This document shows positions 54,637 through 64,000 of a stretch of DNA of 64,000 nt, piece by piece. The notes under the pieces are model-generated. The model saw nothing but the letters and a program-made list of their open reading frames with translations. It made no database searches and had not been told where the DNA came from. The translations under genes and the position numbers were made by a program. This stretch comes from Belliella calami (GTDB taxonomy: Bacteria; Bacteroidota; Bacteroidia; Cytophagales; Cyclobacteriaceae). Every line of letters begins with the position of its first letter. The first letter of the stretch is position 1. The stretch covers positions 31,456-95,455 of the forward strand of contig NZ_JAKZGS010000017.1 of the NCBI RefSeq assembly GCF_022549695.1, written 5' to 3'.

Positions 54637-55395
54637 ATGTTGAATCCAAAAGATATACAAAAGTCACGAATTAAAGAACTTGTCTCTGACAATTATGTGT
54701 TCGCAGCTGTTTTGCATTACTTTGGGATCAATTTTTATCAATATGAAGAGAATTCTTTGCAAGAAGTATGCAAGAAATTCAAGGTGAATCCAAATCACCT
54801 CATCGAAGAATTGGAGGTGTGGGCAAACAGAAAAGAACCCAAATCCGAAGAGTTGTATTTTCATCCCATAGAAGTACTTGTAGCTTATCTCAAAAAGAAA
54901 CATTATTTCTTTGTAAGACAAGAGTTGCCATTTTTATCAAATATGGTGACAGGGATCAGTCGGGAAGATGAATATGCTGGAATATTATCAGACTTAAGGA
55001 TTATGTTTCCATTGTTTGTAGAAGATTTCATCCATCATATACATGAAGAAGAAAGTCGGGTATTCAAAAGAATTCAATTGTTGCAAGAAATTGAATCAGG
55101 AGAATTTAGGTTAAATGATGCATTGACGATTTTGGAAGAAAGCCCGATTAAATCGATGGCGCATGCGCACGAAGATCATGATGATGAAATGGTGGGGATC
55201 AGAAAATTGACAAAAGGGTATGAATTGCCAGAAAATGCTCCGCTTAGTATGAAGATCTTGTATAGCGAACTTCAGAATTTCGAAAAAGAGCTAATAATAC
55301 ATGCAAAGATAGAAGACGAATTGCTTTTCCCAAAAGCAGTAGAGTTGGAAAGAGAAGTGGTTAGAAAGGTGAAAAAACAAATTAGCAGTAATTGA
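54637..55395 (+). CDS. Hemerythrin-domain protein, RIC/ScdA-like
   Basis: 252 residues. An N-terminal domain (VFAAVLHYFGINFYQYEENSLQEVCKKFKVNPNHLIEEL) resembles the DUF542 domain of ScdA/YtfE but has YQYE where the CCGG-type cysteines should be. The hemerythrin part has metal-binding candidates in HHIHEEE, HAHEDHDDE and HAKIEDELLFPKA. ScdA/RIC proteins repair iron-sulfur clusters after oxidative or nitrosative stress. Overlaps ruvX by 1 base. Confidence 0.8.
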   Translation: MLNPKDIQKSRIKELVSDNYVFAAVLHYFGINFYQYEENSLQEVCKKFKVNPNHLIEELEVWANRKEPKSEELYFHPIEVLVAYLKKKHYFFVRQELPFLSNMVTGISREDEYAGILSDLRIMFPLFVEDFIHHIHEEESRVFKRIQLLQEIESGEFRLNDALTILEESPIKSMAHAHEDHDDEMVGIRKLTKGYELPENAPLSMKILYSELQNFEKELIIHAKIEDELLFPKAVELEREVVRKVKKQISSN

Positions 55396-55808
55396 TGGCC
55401 AGGATTATAGCAATTGATCTGGGAACCAAAAGAACGGGTATTGCAGTTACTGATATACTCAAAATTACCGCAAATCCCTTGGAAACGATCGAAACTTCAA
55501 AGCTGGTAGATTTTCTGACGAATTATTTCCAAAAAGAAGAAGTAGAGACAATCGTTTTGGGATATCCGAAATCCCTAGATGGATCTGATAATGAAATGAC
55601 TCCAAGAGTAATCAGTCTAAGGGATCGTTTGGGAAAGATATTTGCAGACAAGAAAATTGTACTTGTGGATGAAAGGTTCACATCAAAGATGGCCATGCAA
55701 AGCATGATCACCATGGGAAGCAAAAAAAAGGACAGAAAAGAAAAAGCAGGCAATCTTGATAAAATAAGTGCCGCAATTATATTACAAACCTATTTACAGC
55801 AATTATGA
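55395..55808 (+). CDS. ruvX: Putative Holliday junction resolvase RuvX/YqgF
   Basis: 137 residues from ATG 55395 (TGATG overlap with the preceding gene). IAIDLGTKRTGIAVTD, LGYPKSLDG, VDERFTSKMA and DKISAAIILQTYL are the YqgF/RuvX family motifs with RNase H fold acids. Probably acts in rRNA processing or recombination. Followed at 4-base overlap by def. Confidence 0.92.
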   Translation: MARIIAIDLGTKRTGIAVTDILKITANPLETIETSKLVDFLTNYFQKEEVETIVLGYPKSLDGSDNEMTPRVISLRDRLGKIFADKKIVLVDERFTSKMAMQSMITMGSKKKDRKEKAGNLDKISAAIILQTYLQQL

Positions 55809-56359
55809 TTTATCCGATAGTAGCTTACGGAAATCCAATATTAAAAAAAGAAGCAGAGGAAATTCATGAAGGTGATGATATCTCCACATTGATCAAAGAT
55901 ATGTATAGTACCATGGACCACGCAAGTGGAGTGGGATTGGCGGCACCTCAAATCAATCAAGGAATTAGATTATTTGTGATAGATAGTTCTTTGATGCTTG
56001 ACGAAGACGAGGAAGAAAAAGGAATCAGGAGAGCGTTTATCAATCCTATCATTTTGGATGAATACGGCGATAACTACGGCTTTGAAGAAGGATGTCTTAG
56101 TATCCCGGAAGTGAGAGCCGAAATTATCAGGCCTGAGAAACTTACCATTGAGTATTACGATGAAAATTGGAACTTGAAAGAAGAGGAGTTCTCAGGAATG
56201 ACTGCACGTGTGATCCAACATGAGTATGATCATTTGGAAGGAATTCTTTTTATAGATTACCTGAAAGGTTTGAAAAAAAGAATGGTTCAAAGCAAGTTGA
56301 TAGAAGTAAGTAAAGGGAAAATTTCTACAGATTATAGAATGATTTACCCATTGAGATAA
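55805..56359 (+). CDS. def: Peptide deformylase
   Basis: 184 residues. GVGLAAPQI, EGCLSIPEV (metal Cys) and QHEYDHLEG (two metal His, catalytic Glu) are the three motifs. Removes formyl from nascent N-termini. Operon with ruvX. Confidence 0.96.
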   Translation: MIYPIVAYGNPILKKEAEEIHEGDDISTLIKDMYSTMDHASGVGLAAPQINQGIRLFVIDSSLMLDEDEEEKGIRRAFINPIILDEYGDNYGFEEGCLSIPEVRAEIIRPEKLTIEYYDENWNLKEEEFSGMTARVIQHEYDHLEGILFIDYLKGLKKRMVQSKLIEVSKGKISTDYRMIYPLR

Positions 56360-56366
56360 ATCTTAG

Positions 56367-56401
56367 CCAACGGAATTTAAAAATCTGTTGGTTTTTTTTT
56401 T
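56367..56401 (+). terminator. Terminator after def
   Basis: CCAACGGA pairs with TCTGTTGG with one mismatch; T9 or longer follows. Confidence 0.85.
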
Positions 56402-56468
56402 GAATTTTCATCTTTCAATAAACTTATTATTTCAAGAAATCAATTTGCCGCATTCTCAATACCAAAAT

Positions 56469-57281
56469 ATGATGGAAAATAAACCAAATCTAAAAATCGC
56501 ATTAATTCAGACCGATCTTTATTGGCATGATAAGACTGCCAACTTTAGTATGCTCGAAGAAAAGATTTGGGAAATAGAAGGGAACGTTGATCTGATAATT
56601 CTGCCAGAAATGTTTTCGACTGGTTTTACCATGAAAGTCAAAGAATACGGTGAACCCATGAATTTTACAGCCTGTAAGTGGCTTAAGCAAATGTCAGCTC
56701 AGACAGGGGCGGTAGTCACAGGAAGTGTGATTGTCAGAGAAGGGGATGATTTTTTTAATAGAATGCTTTGGGCTTGCCCAGATGGGGAGCTGATGCATTA
56801 TGATAAGCGACACCTATTCAGAATGGCCAATGAAGACGAACATTTCTCAATGGGGCATGAAAGAAAGATTTTCCAAATAAAAGGTTGGAATATCTTGCCT
56901 CAGATATGCTACGATCTAAGGTTCCCAGTTTGGTCTAGGAACACTTCAGATGATGGGGAAATGGAATATGATGTCTTGATCTACATAGCTAGTTGGCCAA
57001 AACCGAGAGTCAGTGCTTGGGATATTCTTTTGCAGGCGAGGGCAGTGGAAAACTTAGCATACTCGGTAGGGGTAAACAGGATAGGCGAGGATGGAAATGG
57101 TGTACTTTATTCTGGGCACTCTGCGGTGTACAACTTCAAAGGAGATCAGATCGTGATTTCCAAAGAAGAAGGGAAGACATTAATTGTTGAATTGAATTTC
57201 GATGAACTGAATTTATATAGGCAAAAATTTCCAGCATGGAAAGATTCAGATAATTTTCAAATCATCAAATCAAAAAAATAA
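56469..57281 (+). CDS. Carbon-nitrogen hydrolase, omega-amidase (YafV-like)
   Basis: About 270 residues from ATG 56469 or 56472; the open frame reaches further upstream through the terminator region but that part is not conserved. Catalytic triad: Glu in LPEMFSTGF, Lys in DKRHLF, Cys in ICYDLRFPV. The GFTM and NRMLW stretches are those of omega-amidases, which hydrolyse 2-oxoglutaramate/2-oxosuccinamate in methionine salvage and nitrogen metabolism. Confidence 0.85.
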   Translation: MMENKPNLKIALIQTDLYWHDKTANFSMLEEKIWEIEGNVDLIILPEMFSTGFTMKVKEYGEPMNFTACKWLKQMSAQTGAVVTGSVIVREGDDFFNRMLWACPDGELMHYDKRHLFRMANEDEHFSMGHERKIFQIKGWNILPQICYDLRFPVWSRNTSDDGEMEYDVLIYIASWPKPRVSAWDILLQARAVENLAYSVGVNRIGEDGNGVLYSGHSAVYNFKGDQIVISKEEGKTLIVELNFDELNLYRQKFPAWKDSDNFQIIKSKK

Positions 57282-57425
57282 GCATGACTCAAATTAGATT
57301 CCATTCGGTTGATCAATCTTTGAAACTGCGATTTTTTGATTAATTTAGCCCGAATTTTAATAGAAAGGTAAAAAGAAGCAATATGCTTGAGTTTTTACCA
57401 TTATGCTTCACATATATCAAATTAA

Positions 57426-59675
<2,250 letters not shown>

Positions 59676-59695
59676 TTCATATCTGTTTTCAGTTC

Positions 59696-59730
59696 AAATA
59701 AAGTAGCTTGACAGCTACTTTATTTGTTTT
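59696..59730 (+). terminator. Terminator after icd
   Basis: AAATAAAGTAGCT pairs perfectly with AGCTACTTTATTT over TGAC; TTTG and T-run follow. Confidence 0.9.
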
Positions 59731-59902
59731 AACCAGAAAAATATATTGTGCTAATGTAAAAAATGTATTTTTCGAAATCGATTGTATATTAATTTTTGTA
59801 AAATGCATGCTTTTGAAAGCTTTCAATATTTGGGAAGGCAAGATATTATTGGTAAATTTAAGCATTCAAAGCTGTGTTAAGTTGACAGCGAGATTATTTT
59901 GA

Positions 59903-60960
<1,058 letters not shown>

Positions 60961-60961
<1 letters not shown>

Positions 60962-61053
60962 AAATCGGCATTGCCGATTTTGATCCCAAAAAGTTTTCAA
61001 AGTCCTGAATTTTATAATTCAAGATTTTGAAAACTTTTTGGGATTTTCTTTTT
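60961..61053 (+). terminator. Two successive hairpins after gap
   Basis: AAAATCGGCA/TGCCGATTTT (60961-60981), then a 26-bp stem with a few mismatches starting TCCCAAAAAGTTTTCAAA and a T-rich tail. Confidence 0.85.
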
Positions 61054-61122
61054 AAAGCTCTGAATTTTTGATCTTAGCATTTTTTTTGTTAGTATGAGGT
61101 ATAATCAAAAACACCTACCTAC

Positions 61123-61782
61123 ATGATTGCTATAATATTAAGTTTGTTTTTAATTACACCAGAAATTGAAGAAAGTCACACTGATACTATAATTGATAAT
61201 TCATCCAAAAGTGAATACTTGGAAGTGGATAACAAAAGAATTCCATGGGAGATCAAAGATGCTGTGATCGAAGCATTAGCTTATTTCCCTGAATTAGCTG
61301 GAGTTGCAATTGACTTTGAGTTTAAGGAGAAAATTTCAGGATCAGTGATGCAAGCACAGCCTAGAATTCTGACTATGTTTATAAAAGGAAAGGAGAAAAG
61401 AGAGTATAGGATCAAAATCACCAGGTCATTTGATTTTGAAGAAGGCGAAGTATTGATAGAAGATGTTCCACATGATGCACTTGTTGGGTGGATAGGGCAT
61501 GAATTAGGTCATATTATGGATTATAAGAACAGAAGCACTGCTAATATGATGCATTTCGGTATGAGGTATATGCTTTCTAATAAGAGGCTCACAGAAGCTG
61601 AATTGGCGGCTGATACCTATGCAATATCTTGTGGAATGGGACATCAGATTTTGATGGTCAAAAATTATATTCTCAACAATGTGAATTTTGAAGATTCTTA
61701 CAAAAATAAAATTAGAGAGTTGTATATGTCTCCTCTCCAAATATTGAGTTTACAGGAAGAACTAGTGGAAGATGAAAGTTGA
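61123..61782 (+). CDS. Zincin-like metallopeptidase, hypothetical
   Basis: 219 residues. A short hydrophobic start (MIAIILSLFLITPEI) may be a signal. GWIGHELGHIMDY contains HExxH and EAELAADTYAI supplies a downstream acidic ligand, so it is probably a zinc peptidase of a gluzincin/DUF type. Location suggests periplasm. Function unknown. Confidence 0.72.
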   Translation: MIAIILSLFLITPEIEESHTDTIIDNSSKSEYLEVDNKRIPWEIKDAVIEALAYFPELAGVAIDFEFKEKISGSVMQAQPRILTMFIKGKEKREYRIKITRSFDFEEGEVLIEDVPHDALVGWIGHELGHIMDYKNRSTANMMHFGMRYMLSNKRLTEAELAADTYAISCGMGHQILMVKNYILNNVNFEDSYKNKIRELYMSPLQILSLQEELVEDES

Positions 61783-61863
61783 GAACGCTTTATTGAGTGT
61801 GTTTTGACTGGGGCTATTGGAACAATAACATAACCTATTTGTAAGTAAAGAAGTTGAATAGCT

Positions 61864-62493
61864 ATGATAAATGAGATTTTACCGATATTTCCACTGAAAC
61901 TTGTAGCATTTCCTGATGAGCAGCTGAACTTGCATATTTTTGAACCTAGATACAAACAGTTGCTTAAAGATGTACAGAATGGTGATGGAAGATTTGGGAT
62001 TTCTGTCTATACAGACAAATTAATGCCATTTGGCTCAGAGGTGGTGTTGGAAGAAGTGTCGAAGGTGTATGAAGATGGAAGGTTAGATATCAAAACAAGG
62101 GTCTTAAGGGTTTATGAATTGGTTAAGTTTGAAAACCCGTATAAAGACAAATTGTATGCTGGAGGAGAAGTCATCATTTTTGAAAATGATAATGTTCTAC
62201 CAAAAAGTGTTTATGCAGAATTTCTATTTTATTTGAAGGAGTTTTTTAGGTTAATTGGGGAGCCTGTCAAAGTTCAGGCTCTTTTGGTTAATTCATTTAC
62301 ATTTACTCATAAAATAGGATTGACACTTGAAGAAGAATATCAATTGATAGTGATGAGAAAAGAAATCCAAAGAATCCAGTTTCTAATCAATCATCTGACT
62401 AAAGTAATACCTATTCTTAGGGAAGTTGAAAAGGCCAAAACCAAAATTCAAATGAATGGGCACTTCAAAACTTTGGATGCTTTGGATTTCTAA
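61864..62493 (+). CDS. LON peptidase N-terminal-domain protein
   Basis: 209 residues. LPIFPLKLVAFPDEQLNLHIFEPRYKQLLKDV is the LON substrate-binding domain start; no ATPase or protease part. Such stand-alone proteins are common and of unknown role. Convergent with the TPR/SH3 gene, two bases apart. Confidence 0.85.
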   Translation: MINEILPIFPLKLVAFPDEQLNLHIFEPRYKQLLKDVQNGDGRFGISVYTDKLMPFGSEVVLEEVSKVYEDGRLDIKTRVLRVYELVKFENPYKDKLYAGGEVIIFENDNVLPKSVYAEFLFYLKEFFRLIGEPVKVQALLVNSFTFTHKIGLTLEEEYQLIVMRKEIQRIQFLINHLTKVIPILREVEKAKTKIQMNGHFKTLDALDF

Positions 62494-62494
62494 A

Positions 62495-63223
62495 TCATAG
62501 TTTTGTAATACTTTCTTTTTTGACAAAAGCTTTTTGGTTGCCCCATTCTATTTCATACCAAATATCCTTAGAGGATTTAATGATTACTCTGTGTCCAGGA
62601 TCTACGTTTTTAATCAATTTCCCGCCTGCTGTGGGTTTGTTCATGATAATAGTAGGGCTACCGGTAACAATCCCCGTAGAGGGCTCTTTTAAGAAGTTAT
62701 TTGCAATAAATGCAAAAAAGATAAGCATTAACGTCGGGATGTAATATTTTGGTTTGTTTGCTTTTTCCTTAAAAAAGAGAAGAGTAATTATTGATATCAA
62801 AAGTAGCGCAGCAAAGATTCCAGTAATTTCTTGTTGTAGGTCTGAAAGAAATTTAAAGAACCTATCTCCATCAGAAATCTCGTATCCTACAAGGTTAGGT
62901 TGTTCTGTAAGTGTTTTGATTTTTGTGATTACCCTTGGGTTTGGGTTAATGTCGTAGTACTTAGCAAGATAAAAACTTGCCTTTGAGAAATCCCCTTTTC
63001 CTTCGGAAATAAAAGCCATTTTTAAGAGCATGGCAGGAGAGAAAACTTGATCATTTTCGAGCATGTTTTCATAATAAACCATTGCTTCTTGATAATTATT
63101 GGTGTTAAACAAAGAATCTGCTCTTTGGAGGTCAAATGTATTGGCCTGACAATTAAAGCTTTGTATGAATACCGCTAAAATTATTGAAAATTTTGTAAGA
63201 AAGTTTGCCTTTGAGTTTTGCAT
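62495..63223 (-). CDS. TPR and SH3-domain membrane protein (BatE-like)
   Basis: 242 residues. Signal segment, TPR-like repeats (RADSLFNTNNYQEAMVYYENML, LKMAFISEGKGDFSKASFYLAKYY), two hydrophobic helices (about 136-152 and 160-175), and a C-terminal bacterial SH3 domain (VTGSPTIIMNKPTAGGKLIKNVDPGHRVIIKSSKDIWYEI). Order matches BatE proteins of Bacteroidota aerotolerance operons, though no bat genes are adjacent here. Confidence 0.75.
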   Translation of the reverse strand: MQNSKANFLTKFSIILAVFIQSFNCQANTFDLQRADSLFNTNNYQEAMVYYENMLENDQVFSPAMLLKMAFISEGKGDFSKASFYLAKYYDINPNPRVITKIKTLTEQPNLVGYEISDGDRFFKFLSDLQQEITGIFAALLLISIITLLFFKEKANKPKYYIPTLMLIFFAFIANNFLKEPSTGIVTGSPTIIMNKPTAGGKLIKNVDPGHRVIIKSSKDIWYEIEWGNQKAFVKKESITKL

Positions 63224-63453
63224 TTTAAAATAGTCCGCTTAAATTTGCAGTCCAATTACGGCAATGATTTAACAAAAAACAAATCAAAAACTGTAAAAAG
63301 TCTTTCAAAAGTGAGAGAATAAATTTGAAATATAAAATTAAAGGTACTAGTTTTACGGCATCAAATAACGGTGCTGTCCAAACTTGTTTCAATTTGCACG
63401 AAGAGCAAAGCCAAGTGTTCTTAAATTGAAAATTGAATAAAATTAAATAGAAT

Positions 63454-63526
63454 GATTCCGTAGCTCAGCTGGTAGAGCAATACACTTTTAATGTATGGGT
63501 CCTGGGTTCGAATCCCAGCGGGATCA
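63454..63526 (+). tRNA. tRNA-Lys (anticodon TTT)
   Basis: Acceptor GATTCCG/CGGGATC (one G-U), discriminator A; anticodon stem ATACA/TGTAT with loop CTTTTAA; T-arm CTGGG/CCCAG. CCA not encoded. Confidence 0.97.
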
Positions 63527-63580
63527 CAAAATAGTATCAATTTACAAGGAGTTGATATGTTGTAAGTTTAGTATAAAGTT

Positions 63581-63654
63581 CGGGGTGTAGCGTAGCCCGG
63601 TATCGCGCCACATTTGGGATGTGGAGGTCGTAGGTTCGAATCCTGCCACCCCGA
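63581..63654 (+). tRNA. tRNA-Pro (anticodon TGG)
   Basis: Acceptor CGGGGTG/CACCCCG, anticodon stem CCACA/TGTGG with loop TTTGGGA, T-arm with GGTTCGAATCC. Discriminator A. Confidence 0.97.
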
Positions 63655-63683
63655 CTAATTTTGATCAGTTTATTTTATGAATT

Positions 63684-64000
63684 GATCTTATAGCTCAACT
63701 GAATAGAGCATCCCGACTCCATCGGGAAGGTTTCATGTTCAGAGTTCAAAACTAAAAAATAGTAAAAAAGGTCTTGTAGCTCAATTGGATAGAGCATCCC
63801 GACTCCATCGGGAAGGTTTCGTGTTCAGAGTTCAAAACTAAAATTAGTAAAAAAGGTCTTGTAGCTCAATTGGATAGAGCATCCCGACTCCATCGGGAAG
63901 GTTTCATGTTCAGAGTTCAAAACTAAAAAATAGTAAAAAAGGTCTTGTAGCTCAATTGGATAGAGCATCCCGACTCCATCGGGAAGGTTTCGTGTTCAGA
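63684..64000 (+). repeat. Second tRNA-derived repeat array (four units, runs off window)
   Basis: Units start at 63684, 63770, 63855 and 63941 (period 85-86). Each has a tRNA 5' half (GGTCTTGTAGCTCAATTGGA, TAGAGCA), hairpin TCCCGACTCCATCGGGA where the anticodon arm should be, then AAGGTTTC(A/G)TGTTCAGAG and a decayed 3' end that cannot pair with the acceptor. The parent looks like an Arg-type tRNA, but this is uncertain. Continues beyond the window. Confidence 0.85.

Noticed and set aside
59708..59902. 64-codon open frame between icd and gap
   Set aside because: It starts inside the icd terminator and has no domain or composition like a protein.

Overview
The window looks like a chromosome segment of a Bacteroidota bacterium, most likely order Cytophagales and close to Cyclobacteriaceae (the family is inference). 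Supporting signs are AT-rich DNA, no strong Shine-Dalgarno signals, several matches to the Bacteroidota promoter consensus (TTTG or TTG, about 19-21 bp, TAnnTTTG), many lipoproteins and TonB receptors, a BtuG-like B12 lipoprotein, a monomeric isocitrate dehydrogenase and a eukaryote-like class Ia ribonucleotide reductase.

Layout. 1-6124: small lipoprotein genes, a DECR-type reductase, an exported dithiol-oxidase-like flavoprotein, and pyrR-pyrB. 6125-19737: an accessory island built from repeated and partly destroyed cassettes of a double-glycine-leader (bacteriocin-like) peptide system. The most complete copy (12744-17606) runs: polytopic membrane protein, membrane-anchored thioredoxin-like protein, C39-peptidase ABC exporter, small HTH protein, GG-leader peptide, putative immunity proteins. 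Older copies are cut down by deletions at short homologies. HicB, VapBC and ParE/RHH toxin-antitoxin genes are embedded. 19738-27145: a cobalamin uptake locus, with DUF71 PP-loop ATPase, BtuG-like lipoprotein and BtuB behind a minus-strand cobalamin riboswitch, and divergent BtuF-BtuC-BtuD. 27146-43664: housekeeping genes (yraN, lipB, an exonuclease, rnr, polyprenyl synthase, rhomboid, hpf, an S9 peptidase, rplU-rpmA, nrdB-nrdA), plus a AAA/DUF4143 ATPase preceded by a striking 22-bp-period repeat array.

43778-47315 is the most unusual part. Two normal tRNA-Val(UAC) genes sit in a one-directional array of 21 tRNA-derived repeats in which the anticodon arm is replaced by a perfect hairpin. Five near-identical GIY-YIG nuclease genes are interspersed between blocks of 1, 3, 5, 5 and 2 repeats. 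A consensus-quality promoter lies at the upstream end. A second array (63684 to the window end), derived from a different tRNA but with an analogous hairpin in the anticodon arm, follows tRNA-Lys and tRNA-Pro.

47879-63223 returns to ordinary genes: TonB receptor, M1 and S41 peptidases, VOC protein, hemerythrin-like protein, ruvX-def, an omega-amidase-like hydrolase, monomeric icd, gap, a zincin, a LON-domain protein and a TPR/SH3 protein. All functions are read from sequence motifs and order; no database search was run.
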